From Olivibacter jilunii (lineage in GTDB: Bacteria > Bacteroidota > Bacteroidia > Sphingobacteriales > Sphingobacteriaceae), in NCBI RefSeq assembly GCF_900607235.1, contig NZ_LR027858.1, positions 62,001 through 126,000 of the forward strand: 64,000 bases of DNA. Direction: 5' to 3'. The notes under the pieces are model-generated. The model was given only the letters and a program-made list of their open reading frames with translations, did not search any database and was not told where the DNA came from. Shown in pieces: positions 28,672 to 38,171 of the stretch (position 1 is the first letter of the stretch; every line of letters begins with the position of its first letter). Both the position numbers and the translations under genes were made by a program.

Positions 28672-31600
28672 ATGAGAAAAAAGATCTTTACCTTTTTGGT
28701 TTTTTGCTTTTTCTTGTCTACTACTCTTTATGCGCAGACGCTTCTGCGAGGAAGGGTGGTAGACAGCGAACAAAAGCCAATCCCGGGAGTTTCCATTACA
28801 TTAGCAAATGGAACAGGAACATCAACAGGACCTAATGGGGAATTTTCCGTTACTTATGACGGTCCAACTGTTTTAAACGTAACCGCCATCGGGTACGAAA
28901 AAAAGAAAATAACCATTGAAAAACAAACCACATTAGAAATCGTATTAAATGCTGACGAGCAAACATTAAATGAGGTGGTGGTCACTGCACTTGGTATTAC
29001 CAGAGAGCGGAAGTCTCTAGGATACGCAGTTCAGGAAGTAAAGTCAGAAGATTTGACGAAATCCGGACAGCTAAGCGTTACAGGTGCACTTTCGGGCAAA
29101 GTAGCAGGTGTGCAAGTGAATCAATTCGGCGGAACGGTTGGTGCTTCTTCACGCATTTCAGTCCGTGGAAATTCGTCATTAAACAGTGATCAGCAGCCAC
29201 TTATAGTAGTGGATGGGGTACCAATTAATGGTGATAGCCAGCGCTCGGGCGATAACACCTATAAAGGGGTTGACTACGGTTCGGGGTTGAATGATATCAA
29301 TCCAGAGGATATTGAATCGATTAATGTTTTAAAAGGTGGATCAGCGGCCCTTTATGGTATGCGCGCAGGAAATGGTGTTATTTTAATCACCACCAAATCA
29401 GGCAAAAATGCCAACCATGGCGTGAGCATATCCTATGATGGTAATTTTACCCTTGATCGCGCGTACACCTACCCTAAGCTCCAGAATTTATATGGACAAG
29501 GGCATGACGGTGACGAGTACCATTACGGTCTAGACGAAGACGGTTTGAGCTATCAAGATTATGCCGCTCAAAAAAGCTTTAGATATGTAGATGGCACCGG
29601 AAATGATGAAAACAGTGTCAATGATGGCTTCGACGAATCTTGGGGCCCTCGTTTGGATATAGGCTTAAAGTTACCCCAATTTGACAGCCCGGTAATTGAT
29701 GGGGTGCGCCAAGCAACCGATTGGATTTCACACCCAAATAATGTGAGGGAATTTTTACGCACCGGCTATTCAATGAATCATAACGTATCATTACTTTCTC
29801 GTACGGATAAATCAAGTACGCGCGTATCAATGTCGTACAGAAATCAACAAGGTACTGTTCCAAATACAGACCAACGGAGGTACAGTTTACAATTGAATAA
29901 TAACATGAATATTAGTGACAAGGTTTCCTACGACGTGATGGGTAATTATTCAAGAACCGAAAGTGATAATTTGCTAAACCAAGGTTACGAAGGAAATAAC
30001 CCAATCAACGGGTTCATTTGGTCTGGCCGCCAGGTTAATATGGCGAGCTTAAAAGCTAACTGGGATCAGCGGGATGAGAAAGGCGATTATACCTATTATA
30101 ACTGGAACCAAAGCTACCATATCAATCCCTTTTTTAATGTATATGAAAACACCAATAGCTTTCAACGGGATCGGTTCTTCGGAAAAACCTCCATGTATTA
30201 TCAACCTTTTGAATTTTTAAAATTTGAAGGTAGAATGGGATTTGACTACTATGGGTCAAAAGCGTTGGAAAAGAATTACTACAACACCTCTTATCGGGAG
30301 GGCATGTTCAGAGACATCAAACAGGATAACACGGAGTTAAACCTGGATTTTATTGCATCTTTCAATAAACAACTAAACGATTTCAGCCTATTTGCCATGG
30401 CGGGAGTCAACTATCGAGATGCGAAATGGTCAAGAACAATGCAAGGCGCCGATGCGTTAACCGTATTGGGAGTCTATACTATTGCCAATAAAAAAGGAGA
30501 CGCGATTACCGAAATGGATCATACACATATCCGATCGAATTCCGTGTATGGGTCTGCATCACTAGGCTGGAGAGAGCAATTGTACCTCGATGCTAGTTTG
30601 CGTAATGATTGGAGCTCAACCGTAAAAGACGACTTCTTTTATCCTTCACTTAGTTTAACTTGGCTGCCTACTACAAGCTTTCCTAGTCTAAGCGGAACAG
30701 TCCTGTCATTCTGGAAATTACGTGGCAGTTGGGCCGAAATTGGTGCAGGGACCTCAGCTTATCAGAATCAGCTGTATTACTATGCGCAAAACAATTCTTT
30801 TGACGGTGTAGCGCAAATGTATAAGAGTATGACTTATCCAAATAAGAACTTAAGACCTGAAAACACTATTACCTGGGAGGTAGGAACGGAATTAGGCTTT
30901 TTAAATAACCGCTTACACGCCGATTTCACTTACTACTACAAAAAAACCGTGGATCAGATTCTAAATGTGAATACGTCCAATGTAGTAGGCTTTAACCGCA
31001 TGGTTTTAAATGCCGGTGAGATACAAAACAAAGGTGTTGAAATTATGGTGTATGGCGATATTATTAAAAAAGAGACCGGTTTAAATTGGCGAAGCACGGT
31101 TAATTTTGCTAAAAACCAAAGTAAGGTAATTGAGCTATATCCACAACTAGGCGTTAACGATTATCAGATTGGCTGGACTTGGGGGATTGCCACAATGGCT
31201 AGAGCCGGAGAGCCTTGGGGTATGTTGGTGGGTCCCGGATATGATCGTGTGGAGGATGGCCCCATGGCAGGTGCGATAAAAGTAACCTCTGATGGTTTGG
31301 TCAGAAGTAAAGCTAGTCAGAATTTGGGAAATATCAATCCTGATTTCCTGTTAAGCTGGCGTAATGATTTTACCATTAAAGACTTTTCTTTCGGGTTCAT
31401 GTTAGATATGCGTAAGGGAGGGGATATTTGGTCGCAAACCATGGCGCATAGCTATGTAGCGGGAACTGCAGAAATTACCGCTGAAAATGGTGTGCGTGAA
31501 AGAGCCATTGTAGCTGGTGTAGATGTCATGCCTAACGAACGTTTTGCTATGCAAGCAGCGGACGGATCTTGGGTACAGAACACCATCGCTACGGATGCTC

Positions 31601-31908
31601 AAACATGGTATGAATCAGGGGGTATCGATCAAATGTATGTGTTCGACGGGTCTTTCTTGAAACTTCGTGAAGCTTCCATCACTTATACCGTTCCGCAAAA
31701 ATACCTTCAGCGTTTTAAAGGCATTAAACGGGCGAATATTTCGCTTATCGGCTCTAATCTTGCCTTACTCTGGGTACATAAATCGAATACCATGCGTCTT
31801 GACCCTGAAACCGGAGGTGTGTCGAGCGATAGCCGCGGTGTAGGCTTTGAACAAGCGTCCGTACCTACATCCCGTAGTTTTGGATTGAAGTTAGGCGTTA
31901 CATTTTAA
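28672..31908 (+). CDS. SusC-like TonB-dependent receptor (third pair)
   Basis: A 1078-residue outer-membrane receptor. A signal peptide (1-22, ending LYAQ) precedes a carboxypeptidase-regulatory-like domain (about 25-95), the LNEVVVTALGITRERKSLGYAVQ segment, a plug (about 120-235) and a barrel ending LGVTF. There is no STN domain. The TALGI variant is typical of SusC proteins paired with SusD-like_2 lipoproteins, which is what follows 12 bp downstream. Substrate unknown. Confidence 0.94.
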   Translation: MRKKIFTFLVFCFFLSTTLYAQTLLRGRVVDSEQKPIPGVSITLANGTGTSTGPNGEFSVTYDGPTVLNVTAIGYEKKKITIEKQTTLEIVLNADEQTLNEVVVTALGITRERKSLGYAVQEVKSEDLTKSGQLSVTGALSGKVAGVQVNQFGGTVGASSRISVRGNSSLNSDQQPLIVVDGVPINGDSQRSGDNTYKGVDYGSGLNDINPEDIESINVLKGGSAALYGMRAGNGVILITTKSGKNANHGVSISYDGNFTLDRAYTYPKLQNLYGQGHDGDEYHYGLDEDGLSYQDYAAQKSFRYVDGTGNDENSVNDGFDESWGPRLDIGLKLPQFDSPVIDGVRQATDWISHPNNVREFLRTGYSMNHNVSLLSRTDKSSTRVSMSYRNQQGTVPNTDQRRYSLQLNNNMNISDKVSYDVMGNYSRTESDNLLNQGYEGNNPINGFIWSGRQVNMASLKANWDQRDEKGDYTYYNWNQSYHINPFFNVYENTNSFQRDRFFGKTSMYYQPFEFLKFEGRMGFDYYGSKALEKNYYNTSYREGMFRDIKQDNTELNLDFIASFNKQLNDFSLFAMAGVNYRDAKWSRTMQGADALTVLGVYTIANKKGDAITEMDHTHIRSNSVYGSASLGWREQLYLDASLRNDWSSTVKDDFFYPSLSLTWLPTTSFPSLSGTVLSFWKLRGSWAEIGAGTSAYQNQLYYYAQNNSFDGVAQMYKSMTYPNKNLRPENTITWEVGTELGFLNNRLHADFTYYYKKTVDQILNVNTSNVVGFNRMVLNAGEIQNKGVEIMVYGDIIKKETGLNWRSTVNFAKNQSKVIELYPQLGVNDYQIGWTWGIATMARAGEPWGMLVGPGYDRVEDGPMAGAIKVTSDGLVRSKASQNLGNINPDFLLSWRNDFTIKDFSFGFMLDMRKGGDIWSQTMAHSYVAGTAEITAENGVRERAIVAGVDVMPNERFAMQAADGSWVQNTIATDAQTWYESGGIDQMYVFDGSFLKLREASITYTVPQKYLQRFKGIKRANISLIGSNLALLWVHKSNTMRLDPETGGVSSDSRGVGFEQASVPTSRSFGLKLGVTF

Positions 31909-31920
31909 CAAAGAAAAAAT

Positions 31921-33405
31921 ATGAAAATTAGAAATAGATTGATGACAGTAGCTATCGTTGCAATAATGACGGCGATAAGTGGATGTTCCAGAACTTTTGA
32001 CGAAGTCAACACCGATCCGGATGCACTACCGGATGTACCACCAACGAATATGCTCGCAAACGTTTTACGAAATTCCGGGGAACAGTTTGGCGGGGATATT
32101 GATGGCTATGGCACTTTTGCTGGCTATATTGTCAAAATACAGTATTTGGACTATTTCGGAGGGCTTGTCCCTACCAATAATGGTTATGGCAACCGATGGT
32201 ATGCTTGCTATTATAACAATACACAATTAAAGGATCTGTTGGCTAAAACGGAAGAAGCTGCCGATGCGTACAAAAATATTCGCTTAGTTGCCCGTTTGTG
32301 GCAATGTTATATGTGGCAATATTTAACAGATGGTTGGCGGGACGTTCCTTATTCGGAAGCGCTTCAGGGGGCTGAAGAAGAAGGTAGTATATTAAAAGCG
32401 AAATATGACAAACAGGAGGATATTTATCCCGCAGTGATGGCTAGTTTAAAAGCCATTGCAGATGAAATGGCCACAGGTTTCGGTACTGATGAAGTTGGAG
32501 AAGGTGATTTTATCTACCAAGGTGACATGGAAAAATGGCAACGCTTTTGCAATTCTTTAAGACTTCGTATGGCTATCCATATTTCGGGTGTTGCCCCAGA
32601 TTTAGCGAAGAGCACTATTGAAGAAATTTGCACGCAACCCGAGAAATATCCTGTAATCAATTCTAATGCGGCTAATTGCTATTTATACTGGCCTGGTGCA
32701 GCACCATATTATGAACCATGGTATGAAACTGGGTATACCGGGGATTCGCGTGTAAATAACTTTGGCATGGCCGATATTTTTATTGATCACCTAAAAGAAA
32801 TGGAAGATCCACGGATTGCCAGCGTGGCCAATGTTGCTTCGGATGGGGAATATCGTGGCTATCAGAATGGTGCAAAGACTCCTCCTCCTGTATTAACCCG
32901 GATTTCATACATAGGCGACCGTTATATGAAGAATGCCGCGGGCTTTACACCTTTTTTCAAATCTTGTGAAAGTTATTATATTATGGCAGAGGCCGCTATG
33001 CTGGATTATAATGTAGGCATTAGCGCACAAGAGGCATACGAAAACGCCGTACGGTTATCAATGGAAGATAACGGCATTAGCCAAGCAGCTACCGAAGCCT
33101 ACCTTGCGGGGAAGGGCAAATGGGATAATACTAAAGAGCGCATCTGGTGGGATGAATGGGTTGCACTTTTCAAAGATAATTTCGAGGCTTGGGCGCTATA
33201 TCGTAGAACAGGAATACCTTCGACGAACTATCCATCGCTAAACTCAATATACGGCGACGCGCACAATGACCAGCCCTTCCGCATTCCGTATCCAAACAAT
33301 GAGTATCTCTTTAATCGAGAAAATCTAGACGTAGTATTAAGCAATGTCTCTGATTACGCTTGGGGCCAACAAATGTGGTGGGATACCCGAACAGGTGTTA
33401 AGTAA
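31921..33405 (+). CDS. SusD-like_2 family lipoprotein
   Basis: A 494-residue surface lipoprotein with a type II signal peptide (Cys22 in AISGC). Family features include EVNTDPDAL near the N-terminus, YMWQYLTDGWRDVPYSEAL, the SLRLRMAIHISG helix and a C-terminal RIWWDEWVALFKDNFEAWALYRRTG block. It is shorter than RagB-type SusD proteins. It would lid the SusC encoded immediately upstream. Two tandem hairpins follow the stop codon. Confidence 0.9.
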   Translation: MKIRNRLMTVAIVAIMTAISGCSRTFDEVNTDPDALPDVPPTNMLANVLRNSGEQFGGDIDGYGTFAGYIVKIQYLDYFGGLVPTNNGYGNRWYACYYNNTQLKDLLAKTEEAADAYKNIRLVARLWQCYMWQYLTDGWRDVPYSEALQGAEEEGSILKAKYDKQEDIYPAVMASLKAIADEMATGFGTDEVGEGDFIYQGDMEKWQRFCNSLRLRMAIHISGVAPDLAKSTIEEICTQPEKYPVINSNAANCYLYWPGAAPYYEPWYETGYTGDSRVNNFGMADIFIDHLKEMEDPRIASVANVASDGEYRGYQNGAKTPPPVLTRISYIGDRYMKNAAGFTPFFKSCESYYIMAEAAMLDYNVGISAQEAYENAVRLSMEDNGISQAATEAYLAGKGKWDNTKERIWWDEWVALFKDNFEAWALYRRTGIPSTNYPSLNSIYGDAHNDQPFRIPYPNNEYLFNRENLDVVLSNVSDYAWGQQMWWDTRTGVK

Positions 33406-33409
33406 TTAC

Positions 33410-33472
33410 TAACTTCTTTGAGAAGTTACAAATATTCGGCCCTTTCTCTACAAGAGAAAGGGCCTTTTTTTC
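33410..33472 (+). terminator. Tandem hairpins and intrinsic terminator after the third susD
   Basis: TAACTTCT (33410-33417) / AGAAGTTA (33421-33428) is followed by a strong GGCCCTTTCTCT (33438-33449) / AGAGAAAGGGCC (33453-33464) stem with an eight-T tract. It lies in the 65 bp convergent gap before GH92 and probably stops both transcripts. Confidence 0.92.
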
Positions 33473-35765
33473 ATCTAATGCTGAGTCCCTGCACTTGTTC
33501 TTTTTCAGTACTTCCCCATTGCGTGGGCTTTTTTGCCAATTGAAATTTCAAATTGCCGCCTTGCATGATCTCTTCGTATTTAATATAGTTCCTTCGGAGA
33601 TCTCGTCCATTTAAACTAACCGAACGGATATAGGGATGGTCTTCGGGATCTTTATCACAAGTTACTATCCATTTTTTACCGTCAGGCAGCAACATTTCAT
33701 ACTTCTTATAAAAAGGGCTTGTCAACAGATAACTACCTGAGATCGGATCCACCGGGTAAAAGCCAAGCGAGGCAAAAACATACCAGGCCGACATCTGCCC
33801 GGCATCATCGTTCCCACTGAGTCCGCCCGGCCCGTCCGTATATTCTTCCTTTAAAAGCTGCCTTACACGTTCCTGTGTCTTCCACGGCGAACTTGTAAAA
33901 TTATAGAGAAAGGGAATCTGGTGCCCCGGTTCATTGCCGTGCCAATAGCCTCCGCTTGAGAATAAACTATCTAAACTATTTTTCAATACGTCTCGTCCTC
34001 CCATCAATTTAGCGAGACCCGGGATATCCTGAGGCACATAAAATGTATATTGGTGCGGTGTTCCTTCCGTAATATAGGGTTCCCTCTTATTTGCATTGAA
34101 TGGTTTGTACCATGTTCCATTAATATAGCGTCCGCGGACCATCCCCGTCTCTTTATCGAACACGTTTTCATAATTCTTTGCCCGTGCGAGCAGCCGCTTA
34201 TAATCTGCAGTTTGTCCGATAGATTTTGCGAACATAGCCAATGCATAATCATCATAAGCATATTCCAGTGTTCGGCTCACCTGCTCTTTTTTATGGAAGG
34301 CAATTGGCACACTATCCTCCATTGGAATATAATTATATTGCAGGTAAGTTGCCAAAGCGCGTCTACCTTTACCCTCATGATAACTGACCGTATCAGGCAC
34401 AATAAATGCATTTTTACGAAGGAGCGCATAAGCTTCATAAGGGTCGGTCCGTCCGATTCCTTTAAGAAAAGCTGAACTAATGACCGACGTGGCATGATCG
34501 CCGATCATGGCGGCAGTATAACTATTCCAGCAAGGAAAAATCGGCATCCATCCGCCCTGTGCGCCCTTGTTGATGAGGGAGCTCACAAAATTATTCACCA
34601 ATTCCGGCTCTATAATTTCCAGTAAGGGTATCTGTGCACGATAGATATCCCACATTGAAAAGTCGTCATAATAATCAGCTGGTCCGGCCAGTGCATACCC
34701 GCTGCTTCCTGCAAACCGGGGATACTTGCCATCAACATCATTAAACAAGCGTGGATGTTGCATCGCGTGATACATGGCTGTATAAAAGATTCGCTTGCCT
34801 TGTAGGTCATTATCCTCTACCACAATTTTTCCCAAAGCTTGTTCCCACAAATCTGTTGTTTTTTGCCTAACCTCATCGAATGCCCAAAAGGGAATTTCCT
34901 CTTTTAGATTTTGTTCGGCGCCGGCTATATCAGTAAAGGAAGTACCTATTTTAAAGCAAATACTCTCTCCTTTTTTTAGAAAAAACCCCAGGTAAATACC
35001 ACTCGTCTCGTCACTTCTACCCAGAACACTTTTTTGTATCTTACCCTGATGAAAACTCCCGCTAATTGATGGTACGCTCTCTGTTATTAGACACATATGA
35101 CCATCGAATCCCGCATATTCACCCCATCCCTGATAAATACGATGAACCGGGTTCTTTCCAAGAACTTTTCCCTTTCCTCCAAAATGCAACTGCCCTTGAT
35201 GTTGATCGCTATTTGCATTTATTAGCAAATAAACACTATCACTTTTCTGGGCAGTGACCCGTATTATACCACATCTTGCAGTAGCGGTTAATTCTACAAG
35301 CAATTGATAACGATCGAGTGTTACCTGATAATAAGCCGGGGTGCTTTGTTCATTGTTGTGTGAAAAGGAGCTCGATGCCTGTCGCAACGCCTTCTGTAAA
35401 GAGCCGCTAACAGGCATTACACTGAAACTACCATAGTCTTGCGTACAAGAACCGCTTAGCCAATGACTCGCTCGGAAACCATTGATTAACGAATCGCTAT
35501 AATAGTAAGGAGCTACACATTTCTGTTCCGTCTTTCTTGTTTGAGCCGTCCATTGAGTCATAGCAAACGGTGTACTTACTGCCGGGATTGTATTGGCATA
35601 TTGTTCGGAGCTAGCCTCACTATGCTTTTTTGCTGCGTCAGTGCCGCTAACCGCGGTTCCTGCCAAAGGTTGTACAAAATGAATCAATTGGGACTGTTGG
35701 GCAAAAACAGGACTATGGAAAAACAAAGCGACGAAAGTGCTATATACAATTAAAAATTCTTTCAT
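33471..35765 (-). CDS. Secreted GH92 alpha-mannosidase-family protein
   Basis: A 764-residue exported enzyme. The start was placed at MKEFLIVY, giving a signal peptide ending PVFAQ; the frame is open another 46 codons upstream. The N-terminal beta-sandwich is followed by the GH92 helical barrel with YYDDFSMWDIYRAQIPLLEII, GGWMPIFPCWNSYTAAMIGDH, EPGHQIPFLYNF and GNDDAGQMSAWYVFASLGFYPV. The family comprises calcium-dependent exo-alpha-mannosidases. A mannosidase is unusual beside rhamnogalacturonan enzymes and may serve a glycoprotein substrate or the third SusC/D pair (inference). Confidence 0.9.
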   Translation of the reverse strand: MKEFLIVYSTFVALFFHSPVFAQQSQLIHFVQPLAGTAVSGTDAAKKHSEASSEQYANTIPAVSTPFAMTQWTAQTRKTEQKCVAPYYYSDSLINGFRASHWLSGSCTQDYGSFSVMPVSGSLQKALRQASSSFSHNNEQSTPAYYQVTLDRYQLLVELTATARCGIIRVTAQKSDSVYLLINANSDQHQGQLHFGGKGKVLGKNPVHRIYQGWGEYAGFDGHMCLITESVPSISGSFHQGKIQKSVLGRSDETSGIYLGFFLKKGESICFKIGTSFTDIAGAEQNLKEEIPFWAFDEVRQKTTDLWEQALGKIVVEDNDLQGKRIFYTAMYHAMQHPRLFNDVDGKYPRFAGSSGYALAGPADYYDDFSMWDIYRAQIPLLEIIEPELVNNFVSSLINKGAQGGWMPIFPCWNSYTAAMIGDHATSVISSAFLKGIGRTDPYEAYALLRKNAFIVPDTVSYHEGKGRRALATYLQYNYIPMEDSVPIAFHKKEQVSRTLEYAYDDYALAMFAKSIGQTADYKRLLARAKNYENVFDKETGMVRGRYINGTWYKPFNANKREPYITEGTPHQYTFYVPQDIPGLAKLMGGRDVLKNSLDSLFSSGGYWHGNEPGHQIPFLYNFTSSPWKTQERVRQLLKEEYTDGPGGLSGNDDAGQMSAWYVFASLGFYPVDPISGSYLLTSPFYKKYEMLLPDGKKWIVTCDKDPEDHPYIRSVSLNGRDLRRNYIKYEEIMQGGNLKFQLAKKPTQWGSTEKEQVQGLSIR

Positions 35766-36106
35766 ATGAATGTTAAAGAAACTAGCTGCTAGCTGATAAG
35801 GCAAGATACCATTTATCAAGTAAATCACTAAACAAAATGATTGGCTTTTTTGATTAGGCGAGGTATGCCTATCATTTGGTGAAGGGCTACGATCAATGGA
35901 CATTTTTTAGCCAAAAAATACAATTCTGCGCAAACTGTGGTAAAAAAAGGTCACCCAATAACTCAGATTTTCTTGAAAGCTAGGAAAGCTCTTAACAGCT
36001 ATACACACACTTTCGCGTTAATTGACCAACTTTTTATTTATCAGCTATTTACAAAACAAAACCAATAATTTAGAGGCTATAATTAAAATTAAATGATCGC
36101 TGGCTT
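35766..36106. other. Intergenic gap without a recognised element
   Basis: This 341 bp AT-rich region lies upstream of both GH92 (minus) and the small gene at 36107 (plus). I see no clear -7 box, long inverted repeat or copy of the intergenic repeat family. Confidence 0.4.
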
Positions 36107-36325
36107 ATGGAAACTTCCTTTACCAATTTGGACGGATTTGAATATCCAGCCTATAAAATAAAAAGATATATAAGTAATTTAGAACTTTTCACTTTGCTTT
36201 TAACGGATGGCAGCATTGTACATTACATTGCCCCGGATGAAAACCTATTCAAGAGTTGGTTGATCAGCAATAACATCCCGGATGTTAGAGAGCAGGAATA
36301 TATAAGCGCGGGGATTTTGAGTTAA
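36107..36325 (+). CDS. Small hypothetical protein
   Basis: A 72-residue acidic, probably cytoplasmic protein (METSFTNLDGFEYPAYKIKR...). It has no signal peptide or membrane segment. The pattern of alternating hydrophobic residues (LFTLLLTDGSIVHYIAP) suggests a small beta-sheet fold. I do not recognise the family. The real start is probably the ATG at 36107; the next gene follows 45 bp downstream on the same strand. Confidence 0.5.
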   Translation: METSFTNLDGFEYPAYKIKRYISNLELFTLLLTDGSIVHYIAPDENLFKSWLISNNIPDVREQEYISAGILS

Positions 36326-36370
36326 CTTATTTTTGGCACTATATTCGATAGAAGTGCTAAAAATAACGCC

Positions 36371-36532
36371 ATGAAAAAGATTTACTTCTTACTCACATTG
36401 TCTAGCATACTTTTATTTAGTTCCTGTTATACCACAAGAACCGCAGGCAGAAGTGGAAAAGTGCCTCCGGGCCAGGTCAAAAAAGCAACGGGGTCCAAGT
36501 CAGCAAAACCATATGCACCCGGCCAAAATTAG
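36371..36532 (+). CDS. Small lipoprotein, 53 residues
   Basis: ATG at 36371 and TAG ending 36532. The lipoprotein signal peptide ends LLFSSC with Cys19, followed by a basic Gly/Pro/Lys-rich tail (PPGQVKKATGSKSAKPYAPGQN). Very similar small Bacteroidota lipoproteins with PPGQ-K-K...SAK..APGQ tails are often misannotated as quinol oxidase subunit 4. Function unknown. It is convergent with the next gene, 36 bp away. Confidence 0.75.
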   Translation: MKKIYFLLTLSSILLFSSCYTTRTAGRSGKVPPGQVKKATGSKSAKPYAPGQN

Positions 36533-36568
36533 GCCAGGTGCAATGGCACAAAGCTAGAATAGGGACTT

Positions 36569-37084
36569 TTATTTACTATGTCCGTGACCGCCATGTCCCT
36601 TGTGCTGGCCGCCACCTTTTTTAATAAGATTGTTCCCTTTCCCCTTGCCCCCATTTCCGGCTTTCATGTATTTTGGGTGTCCTTTTACAACATAGTATTT
36701 AGGATTATTACTCCGTGCAATCACTCCTTGCGAATGATTCGATTTATATTTAACATATTTAACCTTATGGTTATTAAAATACATATAAGGTCGGGGCTGG
36801 TTCATCACTACCTTATATCCCGTGTATAGATCATATCCTCTATATCGTGGCGGTAGATTTAAACTGAAAACCCAGGATCCATTGCTTAGATAAATAAACT
36901 GTCTGGATGGCACGTAATAATAGCTCTCAATTTCCGGCAAGTAATAATAATCGACATAATCATATCCTACGGGGCCCCAGAGAGGCTGTGATCCTATATT
37001 GATGCTTACTTGCACCTGTGCTGCGGACTTTATTGGTATAAACCCTATTGTCACTAAAATGACAAGTAATAATAGCTTTTTCAT
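36569..37084 (-). CDS. Secreted Tyr-rich hypothetical protein with basic tail
   Basis: A 171-residue exported protein with a signal peptide (1-22, ending KSAAQ). The middle domain (about 28-105) is Tyr-rich: PLWGPVGYDYVDYYYLPEIE, QFIYLSNGSWVFSLNLPPRY, VVMNQPRPYMYF. The tail (about 135-171) is Gly/Lys/His-rich (GKGKGNN, GGGQHKGHGGHGHSK), possibly polyanion- or metal-binding. The Y-x-YxxNGxW pattern recurs in the interrupted gene at 55831-56385, suggesting one secreted family. It lies 40 bp downstream of the DUF4382 gene on the same strand and could be co-transcribed with it. Confidence 0.7.
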   Translation of the reverse strand: MKKLLLLVILVTIGFIPIKSAAQVQVSINIGSQPLWGPVGYDYVDYYYLPEIESYYYVPSRQFIYLSNGSWVFSLNLPPRYRGYDLYTGYKVVMNQPRPYMYFNNHKVKYVKYKSNHSQGVIARSNNPKYYVVKGHPKYMKAGNGGKGKGNNLIKKGGGQHKGHGGHGHSK

Positions 37085-37124
37085 TTTTATTTTTTTTAGT
37101 TGTCGGCTGCCTGCTCCGCGTTTA

Positions 37125-37928
37125 TCAATTTTCTAAGTTGATAACACCCATGTTGGTATTTTGACCAAGTGAAACAGATACATTAGCAATCGTGCTATCA
37201 GGAAAGGCAAGAGTATCCTGCGGAACAATTTTCAGCGAATAAGTTCCCGCAGCTAAACCTCCGATTGTAAATGCGCCTGTTGATGGATCGGCAACGGTTC
37301 CCACGGTATCGGTACCTTGAATAGCAAGTACTTCGGGGTAACTTTCTATCGGTGATACGGAACCGGATATAAGTCCAGAGGTAGCCGCCGTCACTCCCCT
37401 AACAACAGGCTTTAGTAGATATTTTCCATTTCCGGTTTGCACAATGGACTTAGCCGCGTCGAAGTCTAATAAAAGTGTATAAGTCACTCCCGGCACCAAG
37501 ACAGGGTTTTCTGTCAATTTTACTTTCCAACCGGAAGATTGGCCGCTTGGTGTTGTTAATGCATATTCCGTTCCATCTACAACTATCGTATTTCCGTCAT
37601 CAAGCACCAACCTGATTTCAGTAATGTCGCCACTGGGCATTTCACCTGAAGCCACCAAAATATCAGGATTGGCGGTTCCGATTCTGTAATCGAGAATATT
37701 AAACAAACCCGTTTCAGCGGCAAAAGTATAGGATCGTTCGTCCGACTTTAATACAATTTCTTTGACATGTAAATTGATTGCATCAAAGTTACCTGGAGCA
37801 TCTGTCATACGTACCTCTACCCTAGTTGTTCCGCCCCCGGCACTATCATCGTTTTTATCGCAGCCGGCAAAGGCTAAAAGTCCTATAATTGCTATTCCTA
37901 ATGCTAAATAAACGCTTTTCGTTTTCAT
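37125..37928 (-). CDS. DUF4382 lipoprotein
   Basis: A 267-residue lipoprotein (signal ending LAFAGC, Cys23) with an Asp/Gly/Ser linker. A DUF4382 domain (about 33-165) includes RVEVRMTDAPGNFDAINLHVKEIVL and VTYTLLLDFDAAKSIV. A C-terminal Ig/prealbumin-like carrier domain (about 170-265) includes GLISGSV and GAFTIGGLAAGTYSLKIVP. The biochemical role of DUF4382 is unknown. It is divergent from the two-component operon at 38172, and its candidate promoter carries the same TTTCAT-N5-TTTCAT arrangement as that operon, which suggests shared control. Confidence 0.85.
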   Translation of the reverse strand: MKTKSVYLALGIAIIGLLAFAGCDKNDDSAGGGTTRVEVRMTDAPGNFDAINLHVKEIVLKSDERSYTFAAETGLFNILDYRIGTANPDILVASGEMPSGDITEIRLVLDDGNTIVVDGTEYALTTPSGQSSGWKVKLTENPVLVPGVTYTLLLDFDAAKSIVQTGNGKYLLKPVVRGVTAATSGLISGSVSPIESYPEVLAIQGTDTVGTVADPSTGAFTIGGLAAGTYSLKIVPQDTLAFPDSTIANVSVSLGQNTNMGVINLEN

Positions 37929-38030
37929 ACGATCTGTTTTTTATGTTTCCTTCGGTGTGTGCGCTTGTTTCATCCGTTTAACATGCACACCCTATTGCTT
38001 AAACATGTTTCCCATAAATAGATGTTGATT

Positions 38031-38070
38031 CAAAATTGAGGAGACAAGATGAAAACAACATGAAATTTTA
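38031..38070 (-). promoter_or_regulatory. Candidate response-regulator operator and promoter of the DUF4382 gene
   Basis: Read on the minus strand: TTTCAT, 5 nt, TTTCAT, 10 nt, CAATTTTG. The two hexamers (plus strand ATGAAA at 38049-38054 and 38060-38065) are 11 bp apart, the usual spacing for OmpR-family regulators. CAATTTTG (38031-38038) is one base off the TAnnTTTG -7 consensus. Confidence 0.55.
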
Positions 38071-38089
38071 AATCTTTTTTATTTCGACA

Positions 38090-38124
38090 TTTCATTTATT
38101 TTTCATACAAAGAACAGATCTTTG
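38090..38124 (+). promoter_or_regulatory. Candidate response-regulator operator and promoter of the two-component operon
   Basis: TTTCAT (38090-38095), 5 nt, TTTCAT (38101-38106), 10 nt, GATCTTTG (38117-38124). This is the mirror image of the site at 38031-38070 with identical spacing. GATCTTTG differs from TAnnTTTG at one base. The operator lies just upstream of the -7 box, in the -33 region, as expected for an activator site. Confidence 0.58.
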
Positions 38125-38171
38125 TTAATAGGACTCAGAAATGGGTTCTGAATTATCAAAATCATAAGCTC

